DNA of 64,000 nucleotides from positions 62,001-126,000 of the forward strand of contig NZ_JAERMU010000002.1 of NCBI RefSeq assembly GCF_016756775.1, given 5' to 3'. Below the pieces are notes generated by a model that was not told the origin of the DNA, searched no databases, and worked only from the letters and a program-made list of their open reading frames with translations. Every line of letters begins with the position of its first letter. Position 1 is the stretch's first letter. Made by a program: the position numbers and the translations under genes. Of the stretch, positions 46,125-59,052 are shown one piece after another. The stretch is from Dryocola clanedunensis subsp. sulfonylureivorans. GTDB lineage: Bacteria > Pseudomonadota > Gammaproteobacteria > Enterobacterales > Enterobacteriaceae.

Positions 46125-48830
46125 TTAGCTCAAACGGCCGTGGCACTGCTTAAATTTCTTACCGGAACCGCATGGGCACGGATCGTTACGACCCACTTTG
46201 CGTTCACCAGTCTCCTCAGCCAGTTCCTGTGCTGCCTGTGTTTCTGAGTCAACGTGGCTCAGCTGCTGCATCTGGGCCAGACGCTCGGCCTCTTCACGAC
46301 GCTGCTGCTCCATCGCTTCCACTTCTTCCGGCATGCGAACCTGGACTTTACACAGCGTGCTGATCACTTCGTATTTCAGTGATTCAAGCATGGCCGCAAA
46401 CATCGAGAAGGATTCGCGCTTGTATTCCTGCTTAGGATCTTTTTGCGCGTAGCCACGCAGGTGGATGCCCTGGCGAAGGTAATCCATTGCCGCAAGATGC
46501 TCTTTCCACAGAGAATCCAGAGTCTGCAGCATGACGCCTTTCTCGAAGTAACGCATCATCTCGACGCCAACCACTTCCTCTTTACGCTGATAAACTTCAA
46601 TCGCGTTCTGCAGAATACGCTCACGCAGCGTCTCTTCATGCAGCTCTGGCTCTTTGTCCAGCCACTCCTTGATTGGCATATCAAGGTCGAAGTCATTTTT
46701 CAGGCGATCCGTAAGGCCCTGAACATCCCACATCTCTTCCAGAGACTGAGGTGGGATGTGCGCATCGATCGTGGTTTTAAAGACATCTTCACGGATGCTG
46801 CTGATGGTTTCGCTAACGTCGCTCACGTCCAGCAGTTCGTTACGCTGGGAGTAAATAGCGCGACGCTGGTCGTTCGCCACATCATCATATTCCAGCAGCT
46901 GCTTACGAATATCGAAGTTACGGCTTTCAACCTTACGCTGTGCGTTGGCAATGGCTTTGGTGACCCACGGGTGTTCAATCGCTTCACCCGGCTTCATACC
47001 CAGTTTACGCATCATGCTGGACACACGGTCTGAGGCGAAGATACGCATCAGAGCATCTTCCATAGACAGGTAGAAACGAGAAGAACCCGCATCACCCTGA
47101 CGACCAGCACGGCCGCGCAGCTGGTTATCGATACGGCGAGATTCGTGACGCTCGGTACCAATGATGTGCAGACCACCTGAGGCCAGAACGGCATCGTGGC
47201 GAATCTGCCAGTCTGCTTTGATCTGAGCAATTTGCTCAGGGGTTGGCTCTTCGAGTTGAGCCACTTCTTCCTGCCAGCTGCCGCCCAGCACAATATCTGT
47301 ACCACGACCAGCCATGTTGGTTGCAATAGTCACTGCCGCCGGGTAACCCGCCTGGGCAACGATGCCTGCTTCGTTAGCGTGGAACTTGGCGTTCAGAACG
47401 TTGTGCTTGATGCCTGCTTTGGTCAGCTCTGCAGAAACTACTTCGGATTTTTCGATGGAGATGGTCCCCACCAGCACCGGCTGCCCGTTCGTTGTACGCT
47501 CTTTGATGTCTTCAATAATCGCGCCGATTTTATCCAGCTCGGTCATGTAGACCAGATCCGGCATGTCTTTACGGATCATCGGACGGTTTGTTGGGACAAC
47601 GATGGTGTCGAGTTTGTAGATTGAGCTGAATTCGAACGCTTCGGTATCCGCAGTACCGGTCATACCGGCCAGTTTTTCATACAGACGGAAGTAGTTCTGG
47701 AAAGTAATTGAGGCCAGCGTCTGGTTTTCGTTCTGGATATCCACGCCTTCTTTGGCTTCTACAGCCTGGTGCAGACCATCAGACCAGCGACGTCCCTGCA
47801 TGGTACGGCCGGTGTGCTCATCAACGATGATGACTTCACCATCTTTAACGATGTAGTCAACGTCACGGGTAAACAGCGCGTGGGCACGCAGCGCAGCGGT
47901 TACGTGGTGCATCAGCATGATATTGGTTGGGGAGTACAGCGATTCCCCCTCTTCCATCATGCCTTCGTTCATCAGCAGTTCTTCAATCAGCACCAGACCG
48001 CGTTCGGTGAGGTGAACCTGGCGAGATTTTTCATCCACGGAGAAGTGACCTTCACCTTCAAAGGTGTCGGAGTCTTCTTTTTCCTGACGGATCAGGTGTG
48101 GAATGATTTTGTTGACTCTTTTGTACAGCTCGGAGCTGTCTTCAGCCGGGCCGGAGATAATCAGCGGCGTACGGGCTTCATCGATAAGAATTGAGTCAAC
48201 CTCATCCACCAGCGCGTAATGCAGTTTACGCTGTACGCGCTCTTCCGGGCTGAACGCCATGTTGTCACGCAGGTAGTCAAAGCCGTATTCGTTGTTAGTA
48301 CCGTAGGTAATATCCGCGGCATACGCTTCGCGCTTGGCTGGTGCAGGCATGTTTGGCAGGTTAATACCCACGCTCAGGCCCAGGAACTCGAACAACGGAC
48401 GGTTGTTTTCGGCATCTCGCTGGGCAAGATAGTCGTTCACGGTAATGACGTGGACGCCTTTGCCACTTAGCGCATTGAGGTAAGCTGGCAGGGTTGCAGT
48501 AAGGGTTTTACCTTCACCGGTACGCATTTCCGCGATGCAGCGGTCGTTAAGTACCATACCGCCAAGCAGCTGCACGTCGAAGTGACGCATGCCAAATACG
48601 CGCTTACTTGCTTCACGTACGACGGCAAACGCTTCAGGAATGAGATTTTCCAGCACCTCACCCTTTTCAAGGCGGGCGCGGAACTCAACGGTTTTAGCCT
48701 TCAGCTCATCATCGGTGAGCTTTTCCATTGTCGGTTCCAGACCGTTGATCATGGTCACAACTTTACGCATACGACGCAAGGTACGGTCGTTCCTACTACC
48801 AAAGACTTTAGTTAACAATTTGATTAGCAT
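46125..48830 (-). CDS. secA: Preprotein translocase ATPase SecA
   Basis: Motor ATPase driving proteins through SecYEG. The 901 residues equal the E. coli length. Walker A is in [17 protein letters not shown], the DEAD-type Walker B in [15 protein letters not shown], and the helicase domain 2 shows [14 protein letters not shown] and [13 protein letters not shown]. The C-terminal zinc/SecB-binding tail is [14 protein letters not shown]. It is 66 bp downstream of secM, whose translational arrest controls secA translation. Confidence 0.98.
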   Translation of the reverse strand: MLIKLLTKVFGSRNDRTLRRMRKVVTMINGLEPTMEKLTDDELKAKTVEFRARLEKGEVLENLIPEAFAVVREASKRVFGMRHFDVQLLGGMVLNDRCIAEMRTGEGKTLTATLPAYLNALSGKGVHVITVNDYLAQRDAENNRPLFEFLGLSVGINLPNMPAPAKREAYAADITYGTNNEYGFDYLRDNMAFSPEERVQRKLHYALVDEVDSILIDEARTPLIISGPAEDSSELYKRVNKIIPHLIRQEKEDSDTFEGEGHFSVDEKSRQVHLTERGLVLIEELLMNEGMMEEGESLYSPTNIMLMHHVTAALRAHALFTRDVDYIVKDGEVIIVDEHTGRTMQGRRWSDGLHQAVEAKEGVDIQNENQTLASITFQNYFRLYEKLAGMTGTADTEAFEFSSIYKLDTIVVPTNRPMIRKDMPDLVYMTELDKIGAIIEDIKERTTNGQPVLVGTISIEKSEVVSAELTKAGIKHNVLNAKFHANEAGIVAQAGYPAAVTIATNMAGRGTDIVLGGSWQEEVAQLEEPTPEQIAQIKADWQIRHDAVLASGGLHIIGTERHESRRIDNQLRGRAGRQGDAGSSRFYLSMEDALMRIFASDRVSSMMRKLGMKPGEAIEHPWVTKAIANAQRKVESRNFDIRKQLLEYDDVANDQRRAIYSQRNELLDVSDVSETISSIREDVFKTTIDAHIPPQSLEEMWDVQGLTDRLKNDFDLDMPIKEWLDKEPELHEETLRERILQNAIEVYQRKEEVVGVEMMRYFEKGVMLQTLDSLWKEHLAAMDYLRQGIHLRGYAQKDPKQEYKRESFSMFAAMLESLKYEVISTLCKVQVRMPEEVEAMEQQRREEAERLAQMQQLSHVDSETQAAQELAEETGERKVGRNDPCPCGSGKKFKQCHGRLS

Positions 48831-48896
48831 AATAAATTCTCAAACGCCTGCTAAAAGCAGATCGACAAATAGTGTTATAATTAAAGGATGTTTTGC

Positions 48897-49400
48897 TTAG
48901 CTGAGGCGTTCGGGCCCGGCACGGATACCCTGCACCTGGCTTATCCACAGCGCGGGGGTAAAGGTCGCGACTGCCGGGCGCTGCCAGAGTGAGATGTGAC
49001 GAATAATGACAGGTGGTTTGCTTTCCTGGGTGAGTAACGCATTGAGCGTATCCAGCAAAGCGAGATGCTGAGCCTGAAGCGGCAGGCTTTCTTCCACTGG
49101 CAGCACTTGCGGCGCCATAGCAAAAGAAAGATGGCGAATGACTGTGCGAATGGCATGCTGATGCCAGTAATCTACCGTAAACGTCTGTCGCCGGGTGCTC
49201 TCCTGTAACAACACCAGGCTGTTGAAACTGGCCTGGTTAAGATAGTCTTGAGAACTGGCGGTGGTTTCCGCTGGGGTAGAATGCTCGGTATTTCCGCTGA
49301 GCGCAGGCATGCCAAAACTCGCCGCGACCATCCCCAACAGGAGATGCGGCCAGAAATAACGTCTGCCAAATTGTCGCCAACGATTTAAAATACCAATCAC
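48897..49400 (-). CDS. secM: Secretion monitor SecM
   Basis: Export-sensing regulatory protein whose stalled translation exposes the secA ribosome binding site when secretion is blocked. It has a signal sequence at about 15-37 ([20 protein letters not shown]). The arrest motif F-x4-W-I-x4-GIRAGP is intact near the C-terminus as [17 protein letters not shown], with the stalling Pro followed by only four residues. The 167 residues compare with 170 in E. coli. Outside the signal and arrest motif the sequence is diverged. It diverges from the DUF721 gene. Confidence 0.96.
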   Translation of the reverse strand: MIGILNRWRQFGRRYFWPHLLLGMVAASFGMPALSGNTEHSTPAETTASSQDYLNQASFNSLVLLQESTRRQTFTVDYWHQHAIRTVIRHLSFAMAPQVLPVEESLPLQAQHLALLDTLNALLTQESKPPVIIRHISLWQRPAVATFTPALWISQVQGIRAGPERLS

Positions 49401-49422
49401 TTTTTCCGCCGGAGCTTAATGT

Positions 49423-49938
49423 ATGCGCGATAGTCGCCCGCAATCTTTAGATAATCTGTTCGATGAGGCCGGAGCGCAAAGCGTATTGCAGAATGTGCAA
49501 CAACGCGCGACAGCCTTGATAAGGCTCAACCGGGCAGTGAGGGGCATATTACCGGCTCAACTGCATCCCTGGTGCCGGGTTGCAAACTTTCGGCAAGGGG
49601 TTCTCGTACTCGAAACGGCGAATGCCAGCTGGTTGATGCGATTACGCTATGAACAATCCACGCTGTTAAGTGCATTACGCGCACAAATATTACCATCATT
49701 GACGTCAATCGACATCAGGATTAATCCATCGTTGGCTGCAACTGGTAAGGATTCCGTACAAGAAAACAGCAGTCAGATGCCGAACGGGCAATTTGAGGTC
49801 AATCGGGAATTGAGCGAACAGAGTGCGGAAGCATTAAGAGAAGTGGCTAAACGTAGCCCGGAGAAATTAAGAGCTGCGATAGAACGACTGGCTTCATTGG
49901 CCGGAGAGAGTACCAATAAAAACCAGTCGTCATCGTGA
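49423..49938 (+). CDS. DUF721 (DciA-like) protein
   Basis: A 171-residue protein with a DUF721-type N-terminal domain (about 10-105): LDNLFDEAGAQSVLQNVQQR, then HPWCRVANFRQGVLVLETA and WLMRLRYEQSTLLSALR. DUF721 is the domain of DciA, the ancestral replicative-helicase loader. In many gammaproteobacteria it lies between lpxC and secA, as here. The C-terminal part is hydrophilic and helical. Whether it retains a DnaB-related role in an enterobacterium expected to use DnaC is unknown. GGAG lies 8 nt upstream of ATG 49423. It is convergent with lpxC. Confidence 0.8.
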   Translation: MRDSRPQSLDNLFDEAGAQSVLQNVQQRATALIRLNRAVRGILPAQLHPWCRVANFRQGVLVLETANASWLMRLRYEQSTLLSALRAQILPSLTSIDIRINPSLAATGKDSVQENSSQMPNGQFEVNRELSEQSAEALREVAKRSPEKLRAAIERLASLAGESTNKNQSSS

Positions 49939-49947
49939 GCGTTGGCG

Positions 49948-50868
<921 letters not shown>

Positions 50869-50965
50869 TTAATCTCGCCAAATTAACTATCCAACCGAAG
50901 TGTATATCACTAACGGTGGGCCAGTTTAGCACAAAGAGCGGAGATGCCCAACTTCCGGTTTATTC

Positions 50966-52120
50966 TTAATCAGCTTGCTTACGCAAAAATGCTGGAATAT
51001 CCAGGTAGTCAGGTTCTTTCGCAGTCTGTGGCGTATTGTCATTCACTACTTTCGCAGCTGGTTTTTGCTCCTGAGTCAGGGGCGCCATACCGTGCTGCTG
51101 GTAGCGGTCGAGAACAGGTTGCTGAGTCTGCTGCTTGTTAGTGACCAGAGTAATTTCAGGACGCTTGTCCATACCGATACCTGTCGCAACAACAGTCACG
51201 CGCAGTTCGTCGTTCATCTCTGGGTCCAGAGAAGTCCCGATCACTACGGTAGCGTTGTCAGAGGCAAACGCACGGATAGTGTTACCCACGGTTTCGAACT
51301 CATCCAGACGCAGGTCAAAGCCAGCGGTGATGTTAACCAGCACGCCGCGCGCACCAGACAGGTCGATATCTTCCAGCAGCGGGCTGGAGATAGCCATTTC
51401 GGCCGCTTCTTCTGCACGGTCTTCGCCGCTGGCAACACCGGAGCCCATCATGGCATAACCCATCTCGGACATCACGGTACGCACGTCAGCGAAGTCGACG
51501 TTCATCAGACCCGGACGAGTAATCAGTTCCGCGATACCCTGCACCGCCCCTTTCAGCACATCGTTTGCTGCGCCAAAAGCGTCCAGCAGAGAGATGCCAC
51601 GACCCAGCACTTTCAGCAGCTTGTCGTTTGGAATGGTGATCAGAGAATCCACGTGCTTGGACAGCTCGGCGATCCCCTGCTCAGCGAATGCCATGCGCTT
51701 CTTACCTTCAAAGTTAAAAGGCTTAGTCACAACGGCAACGGTCAGGATACCCAAATCTTTTGCGACTTCGGCAACAACAGGTGCTGCACCTGTACCGGTA
51801 CCCCCGCCCATACCTGCGGCGATAAATACCATATCAGCCCCTTCCAGCGCAGCACGCAACGCATCACGGTCTTCTTCCGCAGCGGTACGGCCCACTTCAG
51901 GGTTAGCGCCAGCGCCCAGACCTTTGGTAACAGCATTACCAATCTGGATTGTCTGGCCTACAGCAGTCTTGCGCAGCGCCTGCGCGTCGGTATTGACTGC
52001 GAAGAATTCAACGCCTTCGATGCGCTCGCGCACCATGTGTTCAACGGCATTACCGCCGCCGCCACCGACGCCGATGACTTTAATCACCGCGTCGTTGGTC
52101 AGTTCCATAGGTTCAAACAT
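50966..52120 (-). CDS. ftsZ: Cell division GTPase FtsZ
   Basis: Tubulin homologue forming the Z ring. The 384 residues compare with 383 in E. coli. The GTP-binding tubulin signature [17 protein letters not shown] is present, as are the N-terminal [12 protein letters not shown] and the T7 loop [11 protein letters not shown]. The conserved C-terminal peptide for FtsA and ZipA is [14 protein letters not shown]. It follows ftsA after 63 bp in the order ftsQ-ftsA-ftsZ-lpxC. Confidence 0.98.
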   Translation of the reverse strand: MFEPMELTNDAVIKVIGVGGGGGNAVEHMVRERIEGVEFFAVNTDAQALRKTAVGQTIQIGNAVTKGLGAGANPEVGRTAAEEDRDALRAALEGADMVFIAAGMGGGTGTGAAPVVAEVAKDLGILTVAVVTKPFNFEGKKRMAFAEQGIAELSKHVDSLITIPNDKLLKVLGRGISLLDAFGAANDVLKGAVQGIAELITRPGLMNVDFADVRTVMSEMGYAMMGSGVASGEDRAEEAAEMAISSPLLEDIDLSGARGVLVNITAGFDLRLDEFETVGNTIRAFASDNATVVIGTSLDPEMNDELRVTVVATGIGMDKRPEITLVTNKQQTQQPVLDRYQQHGMAPLTQEQKPAAKVVNDNTPQTAKEPDYLDIPAFLRKQAD

Positions 52121-52183
52121 AGTTTCTCTCCGTTTTGTGCCTGTCGCCTGAGACCGCTAATTTTGTCCGGTCTCTTATAAAAA

Positions 52184-53440
52184 TTAAAACTCTTTTCTCA
52201 GCCAGCTGTTGAATCGCTTGACCCATGAGCCGACAGAGGTCCGTTTTTCCACTTCTGCTTCACCACTGAGATGAGACTCTTTCCCGTAGTGCAGCAAGCC
52301 AACGGCAGTCGAATAGTACGACTCCTGGGCATAATCAGTCAGGCCAGTAATATTTAGCGGTTGTCCGATACGCACCTGCGTATGGAACACGCGCTGAGCA
52401 CAGGCCGCGAGGCCTTCAATTTGTGCTGCACCGCCAGTTAACACAATCCCCGCCGCCAGATGATGCTTAACACCCTGTTGGCGAAGCTGCTCTTGTAACT
52501 GTAAAATCTCTTCATTGACCAGGTTTAGCAGCTCGGTGTAGCGCGGTTCAATGACTTCTGCAAGCGTCTGGCGCTGCAGGCTGCGAGGTGGACGCCCACC
52601 GACGCTGGGTACTTCAACGTTCTCATCTTTACCGACAATCGACCCCAGCGCACAGCCGTGGCGGACTTTAATGGCTTCGGCATCGCTTGGAGGCGTACCA
52701 AAGGCATAAGCGATATCACTGGTCACCACGTTTCCTGCATAAGGAATAACTTTGGTGTGGCGCAGCGCGCCGCCAGTGTAGACCGCGATATCCATTGTAC
52801 CACCACCGATATCAACTACGCAGACGCCGAGTTCACGTTCGTCTTCGGTTAATACGGCATAGCTCGCAGCCAGCCCGGCAAAAATCAGTTGGTCAACTTT
52901 CAGGCCACAGCGTTCCACGGCTTTAACGATGTTTTTCGCCATGTCGTTGTGGCAGGTGATCAAATGCACCTTGGCCTGCATTCGCACACCCGATAACCCT
53001 ACCGGATTTTTGATCCCTTCCTGATAATCAATGGCGTATTCCTGCGGGATTACATGCAGAACGCGATGTTCGTCACGAACACGCACCGATTTCGCGGTAT
53101 GGACGACGTTCTCAACGTCTTCCTGCGTAACCTCTTCTTCAGAGATAGGCACCATACCAATTTCGTTCTGGCAGCTAATATGCTTGCCTGACAGCGCCAG
53201 ATAAACTGATGAGATCTGGCAGTCCGCCATCAATTCAGCCTGATCTATTGCCCGCTGCACACATTTGACGACCGATTCGAGGTCGTTTACGCCACCTTTG
53301 TCCATACCACGGGATGGACAGCTACCCACGCCGATAATATTGACCATACCGTCGGGCAGAACTTCCCCTACTAAAGCGGCGACCTTCGCGGTCCCGATCT
53401 CCAGTCCTACTACCAGTTTTCTGTCCGTCGCCTTGATCAT
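52184..53440 (-). CDS. ftsA: Cell division actin-like protein FtsA
   Basis: Actin-fold ATPase tethering FtsZ to the membrane. The 418 residues compare with 420 in E. coli. Phosphate and adenosine motifs are VVGLEIGTAKVAALVG, CVVDIGGGTMDIAVYTGG and GIVLTGGAAQIEGL. The C-terminal amphipathic membrane-targeting helix is GSWVKRFNSWLRKEF. It begins 2 bp after ftsQ, with strong coupling expected. Confidence 0.97.
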   Translation of the reverse strand: MIKATDRKLVVGLEIGTAKVAALVGEVLPDGMVNIIGVGSCPSRGMDKGGVNDLESVVKCVQRAIDQAELMADCQISSVYLALSGKHISCQNEIGMVPISEEEVTQEDVENVVHTAKSVRVRDEHRVLHVIPQEYAIDYQEGIKNPVGLSGVRMQAKVHLITCHNDMAKNIVKAVERCGLKVDQLIFAGLAASYAVLTEDERELGVCVVDIGGGTMDIAVYTGGALRHTKVIPYAGNVVTSDIAYAFGTPPSDAEAIKVRHGCALGSIVGKDENVEVPSVGGRPPRSLQRQTLAEVIEPRYTELLNLVNEEILQLQEQLRQQGVKHHLAAGIVLTGGAAQIEGLAACAQRVFHTQVRIGQPLNITGLTDYAQESYYSTAVGLLHYGKESHLSGEAEVEKRTSVGSWVKRFNSWLRKEF

Positions 53441-53442
53441 TG

Positions 53443-54279
53443 TTATTCTGCCTGTGACTGATTCTGTTGCTGATTAGGATTAGCGTCCTGTACGGGAGCG
53501 GGCTGCCAGCCCACTGCCGCGCCAGAGTCATACCGCAAGTCGACGTAGCTTACCTGCTTGCCCTCGGCTTGCTCCTGCTGTTGCAGAATTGGGTACAATT
53601 CCACAAAACGACTCAGGCGTTTCATCGTATCGCCCCGGCCCAGATTGAGCTTGATGCCATTGTTGAGCGTCAACTGCCAGGAACGACGAGCGGTCATTGC
53701 CGCTTCTTTCAACGTGAATTTATCCTTTGCCAGCACTTCGCCCATTGCGCGATAGCCCTGCAACACTTCACCTTCACTGCCTTCCGGGCCAGATAACATA
53801 GGTAAAGTCTGCTTTCCTGTCCGTTCTGCCGGCACGCTGAAGGAATTACCCTCGGCGTCAATCATATGCTGATCATTCCAGCGCGCGATGGGAACAAATT
53901 CAACCAGATGAATCTTCAATTCGTCCGGCCACTGCTTTCTTACACTAGCCTGTTTAATCCATGGCAAACGTTCGATCTGCTGCTGGATGATATTCACATC
54001 CTGCGTCATAAAGGTGCCCGGAGGCCCCAGAGCCAGGATGGACTGGCGAATATCGTCGTTGCGCGTGTAATGCCGTTCACCCGTGACAACCAGCTTAGAG
54101 AGCGGCAGACGCTGGGCGTCTTCCATCCAGCCGACCACAATCCAGCCACCGATAAACACCGTAAGCAACACCGCGCTCAGGAAGATGATTCCCGCCAGCC
54201 GTCCACCGTTACTCCGGCGGCTATTGCTGTCAGCTTGTTCTTCCTCGCGGTTACGCGCATTCAGGGCTGCCTGGGACAT
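53443..54279 (-). CDS. ftsQ: Cell division protein FtsQ
   Basis: Bitopic divisome protein that recruits FtsB and FtsL. The 278 residues have a short cytoplasmic N-terminus, one membrane span (about 31-51, [20 protein letters not shown]), a POTRA domain (about 57-125, [20 protein letters not shown]) and a beta domain with [20 protein letters not shown]. The tail is Gln/Asn-rich. It sits directly between ddlB and ftsA, with one base between the ddlB stop and its start. Confidence 0.96.
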   Translation of the reverse strand: MSQAALNARNREEEQADSNSRRSNGGRLAGIIFLSAVLLTVFIGGWIVVGWMEDAQRLPLSKLVVTGERHYTRNDDIRQSILALGPPGTFMTQDVNIIQQQIERLPWIKQASVRKQWPDELKIHLVEFVPIARWNDQHMIDAEGNSFSVPAERTGKQTLPMLSGPEGSEGEVLQGYRAMGEVLAKDKFTLKEAAMTARRSWQLTLNNGIKLNLGRGDTMKRLSRFVELYPILQQQEQAEGKQVSYVDLRYDSGAAVGWQPAPVQDANPNQQQNQSQAE

Positions 54280-54280
54280 A

Positions 54281-55201
54281 TCAGTCTGCTAACTCCAGAA
54301 TACGCACTACCAGCTGTGAAAACGTCATCCCTGCCTCCCGCGCCGCCATGGGTACAAGACTATGGCTGGTCATGCCGGGTGAAGTGTTCACTTCCAGCAG
54401 ATAAAACTGCCCGTCACTATCGAGCATGACATCTACCCGGCCCCAACCGCTACAGCCTAAAACTTGCCATGCCTGCAGCACTAATGCCTGCAATTCTTGC
54501 TCTCGCAGCTCAATTAAACCACTCGGGCAGAAATACTGTGTCTCATCAGAGAGATACTTCGCCTCATAATCATAGAAGGTTCCAGCCGGTTGAATACGAA
54601 TTGACGGTAATATTTCCTCGCCGAGGATGGCTACCGTGTATTCAGGCCCGCTCAGCCACTTCTCGATCAGGATCTCTTCGTCATGCTCAAATGCCAGCTC
54701 CAGCGCGGCTGGTAATGCTGCCACATCATCAACCTTCGACATGCCAACGCTTGAACCTTCGCGGCTCGGCTTCACGATAACCGGCAGACCAAGCTGCGCG
54801 ATGCGCTCCACAGTGCCTGCTGTAATGCCTGCTTCTACATCGCGGCGAGTTAACGCAACCCACGGAGCAACCGGTAAATCCGCGCCCTGCCAGAGCAATT
54901 TGGTACGCAGTTTATCCATAGTGATGGCCGAAGCCATCACGCCGCTGCCGGTATACGGCAACGCCAGAAACTCTAATAGTCCCTGAAGCGTGCCGTCTTC
55001 GCCGCCACGTCCGTGCAAGGCTATGAATACTTTGTCAAATCCCTGAGCTTTAAGTTCAGTAACGGCGGTATCTTTTGGATCGACACCATGTGCATCAACA
55101 CCAGCTTCCTGTAGCCCAGCCAACACCGCGGCACCAGATTGCAAAGAGACATCACGCTCAGCGGAAGTACCACCCAACAAAACAGCTATTTTATCAGCCA
55201 T
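54281..55201 (-). CDS. ddlB: D-alanine--D-alanine ligase B
   Basis: ATP-grasp enzyme making D-Ala-D-Ala for MurF. The 306 residues equal E. coli DdlB. The N-terminal loop [31 protein letters not shown], the ATP-grasp [16 protein letters not shown] and Mg-binding [19 protein letters not shown] are all present. The frame is open 26 codons upstream, but the start MADKIAV at 55201 matches homologues and overlaps the murC end by 8 bp. Confidence 0.97.
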   Translation of the reverse strand: MADKIAVLLGGTSAERDVSLQSGAAVLAGLQEAGVDAHGVDPKDTAVTELKAQGFDKVFIALHGRGGEDGTLQGLLEFLALPYTGSGVMASAITMDKLRTKLLWQGADLPVAPWVALTRRDVEAGITAGTVERIAQLGLPVIVKPSREGSSVGMSKVDDVAALPAALELAFEHDEEILIEKWLSGPEYTVAILGEEILPSIRIQPAGTFYDYEAKYLSDETQYFCPSGLIELREQELQALVLQAWQVLGCSGWGRVDVMLDSDGQFYLLEVNTSPGMTSHSLVPMAAREAGMTFSQLVVRILELAD

Positions 55202-56669
55202 GATGGTCCTCCTCTTTAGTTTGGGGCTGCAATTTGATTTCAGCCAGGTTTCTGGCAACTTTCCCGACGTTACCGGCACCTTGCACGATGATCAGGTCAT
55301 TTCCCGTCAACACAGGGGCGAGTATTTCTGCCACCTGGGTCGCATCAGGAACCAGAATCGGGTCAACTTTACCGCGACCGCGAATGGTGCGGCACAGTGA
55401 GCGACTGTCAGCCCCTGGAATAGCAGCTTCTCCGGCAGCATAAACGTCCAGCATCAGCAGAGAATCTACCTGCGACAGGACGTTAGCAAAATCGTCATAC
55501 AGGTCGCGCGTACGCGTGTAGCGGTGCGGCTGGAAAATCATAACCAGATTTTTATCCGGCCAGCCTGCACGTGCTGCTTTAATCGTCGCATCCACTTCCG
55601 TTGGGTGGTGACCATAGTCGTCCACCAGCATTGCGCTTCCCTCTTTGCCATTAACGGGCGCCAAAGGATATTCACCGAGGAAATCAAAACGACGTCCCGT
55701 GCCCTGGAAGCTTTCCAGCGCGCGCTGAATGGCCTCGTCATCAATGCCTTCTTCTGTAGCAACGGCAACTGCTGCTGCTGCGTTCAGAGCGTTATGGCGT
55801 CCAGGTGCGTTCAGCGTCACATGCAGCGCAGGTAATTCCCGTCGCACGATAGTGAAATGACCCTGAGGCCCTTTCTGCTGATAAGACTCAATGCGCACGT
55901 CCGCATCTTCGCTGAAACCGTAGGTTGTTGTCTGACGACCTACGCGTGGTAACAGCTCACGAATAACCGGATCGTCCACGCACATCACTGCCCGACCATA
56001 AAACGGCAGATTGTGCAGAAAATTAATAAATGTCTGCTTTAAATTCTCGAAGTCGCCCTGGTAGGTATCCATGTGGTCAGCTTCGATGTTGGTCACGACA
56101 GAGACCATCGGCTGCAGATGGAGGAATGACGCATCGCTCTCATCCGCTTCCGCGATCAAATAACGGCTATGCCCCAGGCGAGCGTGCGTTCCCGCTGCTT
56201 TTACCAGACCGCCGTTAACGAACGTAGGATCCAGGCCTGCTTCTGCATAAATGCTTGAAACCATCGCGGTTGTGGTGGTCTTGCCGTGCGTCCCCGCAAT
56301 GGCAATGCCGTGGCGAAAACGCATCAGTTCCGCCAGCATCTCAGCGCGACGAATAACCGGGATACGAGCTTCATGAGCGGCAACAATTTCCGGGTTATCC
56401 TGTGAAATGGCGGTAGAAACCACCACAACGCTTGCATCACGCACGTTTTCCGGGCGGTGATTAAAATAAATAGTGGCACCCAGTGCCGACAACTGTTGCG
56501 TAACCGGGTTCGGCGCCAGGTCAGAACCGCTAATCTGATAACCTTCATTGGCCAGAACTTCGGCAATACCGCCCATACCGGCGCCGCCGATACCAATGAA
56601 GTGGATGTGCCGGACGCGACGCATCTCGGGCACGATAGAACGCAGTTTCGCCAGTTGTTGTGTATTCAT
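55194..56669 (-). CDS. murC: UDP-N-acetylmuramate--L-alanine ligase
   Basis: Adds L-Ala to UDP-MurNAc. The 491 residues equal E. coli. The N-terminal Rossmann loop [20 protein letters not shown], the Mur-ligase P-loop [22 protein letters not shown] and the [10 protein letters not shown] segment mark the enzyme. The C-terminal domain shows [20 protein letters not shown]. It is 74 bp after murG and overlaps ddlB by 8 bp. Confidence 0.98.
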   Translation of the reverse strand: MNTQQLAKLRSIVPEMRRVRHIHFIGIGGAGMGGIAEVLANEGYQISGSDLAPNPVTQQLSALGATIYFNHRPENVRDASVVVVSTAISQDNPEIVAAHEARIPVIRRAEMLAELMRFRHGIAIAGTHGKTTTTAMVSSIYAEAGLDPTFVNGGLVKAAGTHARLGHSRYLIAEADESDASFLHLQPMVSVVTNIEADHMDTYQGDFENLKQTFINFLHNLPFYGRAVMCVDDPVIRELLPRVGRQTTTYGFSEDADVRIESYQQKGPQGHFTIVRRELPALHVTLNAPGRHNALNAAAAVAVATEEGIDDEAIQRALESFQGTGRRFDFLGEYPLAPVNGKEGSAMLVDDYGHHPTEVDATIKAARAGWPDKNLVMIFQPHRYTRTRDLYDDFANVLSQVDSLLMLDVYAAGEAAIPGADSRSLCRTIRGRGKVDPILVPDATQVAEILAPVLTGNDLIIVQGAGNVGKVARNLAEIKLQPQTKEEDHHG

Positions 56670-56743
56670 TCTCTAACCTGCAGCGCATTGCGCTATTACA
56701 TCAAAAATTCACGGGTGAACGTCCACCCACAACCTTTAAATCT

Positions 56744-57811
56744 TTACGCCAGTGCTGCGGCGCTGACTTCTTTGGCTACCCGCTCAGTTGCATCAGGAAT
56801 GGAGGCAGCACGCGCACGTTCGGCCATCGCCAGCAACGTTGCTCTGTCCCATCCGGAGAGCGTTTCGGTAACGGCATCCACGGTAAACTGCGGTTGCTCC
56901 AGTATTTTTGCGGCGCCTGCCTTTTCCAGCGGCAGCGCGTTCCAGTACTGCTGCCGGTCTTTGTGCTGAAAGGGAACGAACAGCGCAGGCAATCCTGCGG
57001 CCGCGATTTCGCTGACGGTTAACGCACCGGAGCGACAAACCACAATGTCTGCCCATGCATAGGCAGCAGCCATATCATCAATAAACTCGGATACTTTATG
57101 CTGCGGCTGCGCTGCCTCGGCATACGCCTGCTGTACAACAGCCTGAGCGCCTTTACCACACTGGTGCCAGATAGTGACGCCTCCACCGAGTCGCCCTGCT
57201 ACCTGTGGCATAGTCTGGTTGAGCACGCGAGCGCCCTGCGAACCACCGACTATCAGCACGCGTACCGGCCCTTCACGGCCAGCAAAACGTTCTTGTGGCA
57301 GTGGAAGTGCCAACACATCGGTGCGTACCGGATTCCCAACGACATCCGCGTTCGGGAATGCGCCAGGGAATGCCTGCATGACTTTTTTAGCGATTTTTGC
57401 GAGCCATTTGTTAGTCAGGCCCGCAATCCCATTTTGCTCGTGGAGCACAACCGGAATGCCAAGGGACCACGCCGCCAGACCACCAGGACCTGAGACATAG
57501 CCGCCCATACCCAGCACGACCTGCGGACGATACGCCTTCATGATCGCTCTTGCCTGCCGCCAGGCGTTGAAGATACGCACCGGTGCCAGCAGCATTGCTT
57601 TCAGTCCTTTTCCGCGCAGGCCAGAAATCCGAATAAAGTCGATTTCAATGCCGTGCTTCGGAACAAGGTCCGCTTCCATTCGGTCGGCAGTGCCGAGCCA
57701 GCGAACCTGCCAGCCCTGGTCCATCAGATGATGGGCTACCGCAAGCCCCGGGAAAACGTGTCCCCCGGTGCCGCCTGCCATCACCATTAACCGCCGGGAT
57801 TGATTGCTCAT
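56744..57811 (-). CDS. murG: UDP-GlcNAc: lipid I N-acetylglucosaminyltransferase
   Basis: Peripheral inner-membrane GT-B enzyme making lipid II from lipid I. The 355 residues equal E. coli. The G-loops [17 protein letters not shown] and [13 protein letters not shown], and the donor-site [19 protein letters not shown] with [12 protein letters not shown] are visible. The start overlaps the ftsW end by 4 bp. Confidence 0.98.
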   Translation of the reverse strand: MSNQSRRLMVMAGGTGGHVFPGLAVAHHLMDQGWQVRWLGTADRMEADLVPKHGIEIDFIRISGLRGKGLKAMLLAPVRIFNAWRQARAIMKAYRPQVVLGMGGYVSGPGGLAAWSLGIPVVLHEQNGIAGLTNKWLAKIAKKVMQAFPGAFPNADVVGNPVRTDVLALPLPQERFAGREGPVRVLIVGGSQGARVLNQTMPQVAGRLGGGVTIWHQCGKGAQAVVQQAYAEAAQPQHKVSEFIDDMAAAYAWADIVVCRSGALTVSEIAAAGLPALFVPFQHKDRQQYWNALPLEKAGAAKILEQPQFTVDAVTETLSGWDRATLLAMAERARAASIPDATERVAKEVSAAALA

Positions 57812-59052
57812 CGCACACCCCGCGTAAACGCCTGGGCTTTTGCCAGACGCGTTTCATAATCGATTCGTAGCAACATCACAATTGCCGTAGACATAATTAT
57901 CAGGCTGGAGCCACCGTAACTGATGAGCGGCAGCGTCAGACCTTTCGTCGGTAACATCCCCGCAGCAGCCCCTACGTTAACCAGCGCCTGGAAACTGAAC
58001 CAGATACCGATTGAACAGGCCAGGAAGCCCGAGAAACGCTGGTCCATATCGAGGGCGCGTCTGCCGATGGACATCGCGCGAAAAGCGACGAAGAATACCA
58101 TCATTAATGCCAGTGCCACACCGATATATCCCAGTTCTTCGCCGATAATAGAGAAGATAAAGTCAGTGTGCGCTTCCGGCAGATACTCCAGTTTTTGCAC
58201 CGAGTTTCCTAAGCCCTGGCCCCAGAGTTCACCGCGTCCGAATGCCATCAGGGACTGCGTCAGCTGGTAGCCGCTGCCAAACGGATCTTCCCACGGGTTC
58301 CAGAAGGAGGTCACACGGCGAATACGATACGGTTCGGCGAGGATCAGCAGGATAACCGCCGAGATCCCCATGCCGATGATGGCCAGGAACTGCCAGAGTT
58401 TTGCGCCGGCCAGGAATAGCATCGCAAGTGTCGTGACGAACAGGACAACAACGGTACCGAGGTCAGGCTGGGCAAGCAGCAGAACCGCCATCACCAGAAT
58501 CACGCCCATCGGTTTGAGGAAGCCACGCAGGTTGTTACGGACTTCATCCACCTTACGAACCAGGTAGTTTGCCAGGTAACAGAACAGCGACAGCTTGGTA
58601 AATTCAGCAGGCTGTATACGCAGCGGACCGAAGGCAATCCAGCGGGATGCCCCGTTAACCGAGCTCCCTACGACCAGAACTATCAGCAGCATGGCGATGG
58701 ACAATAGCAGCATCGCCGTACTGTGGCGCTGCCAGAACTCCATCGGCAGGCGCAGCGTTATCATGGAGAGCACAAAAGCCAGAATGATATAAAGCCCGTC
58801 ACGTTTGGCAAAAAGGAACGGATCGTTTGCCAGACGCTGACCGACAGGCATCGATGCCGAGGTCACCATGATGAAACCCACGGCCGCCAGACCAAACGTC
58901 AGCCACAGTAAGGTTCGATCGTAAAGCACCATGCTGTTGGAGTCGCCCTCGCGGGAACCCATCACCCAGCCTTTTAACGCCGAGGACACCCATGCCAGGA
59001 TGGCATATCCGGGAATACGTGGCATACGCAGGCGAGGGAGTGATAAACGCAT
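57808..59052 (-). CDS. ftsW: Peptidoglycan glycosyltransferase FtsW (SEDS)
   Basis: Septal SEDS polymerase acting with FtsI. The 414 residues compare with 414 in E. coli. About ten membrane spans follow a cytoplasmic N-terminus that begins [18 protein letters not shown]. The SEDS landmarks include [60 protein letters not shown] and [17 protein letters not shown]. It overlaps murD by one base and murG by 4 bp. Confidence 0.97.
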   Translation of the reverse strand: MRLSLPRLRMPRIPGYAILAWVSSALKGWVMGSREGDSNSMVLYDRTLLWLTFGLAAVGFIMVTSASMPVGQRLANDPFLFAKRDGLYIILAFVLSMITLRLPMEFWQRHSTAMLLLSIAMLLIVLVVGSSVNGASRWIAFGPLRIQPAEFTKLSLFCYLANYLVRKVDEVRNNLRGFLKPMGVILVMAVLLLAQPDLGTVVVLFVTTLAMLFLAGAKLWQFLAIIGMGISAVILLILAEPYRIRRVTSFWNPWEDPFGSGYQLTQSLMAFGRGELWGQGLGNSVQKLEYLPEAHTDFIFSIIGEELGYIGVALALMMVFFVAFRAMSIGRRALDMDQRFSGFLACSIGIWFSFQALVNVGAAAGMLPTKGLTLPLISYGGSSLIIMSTAIVMLLRIDYETRLAKAQAFTRGVR

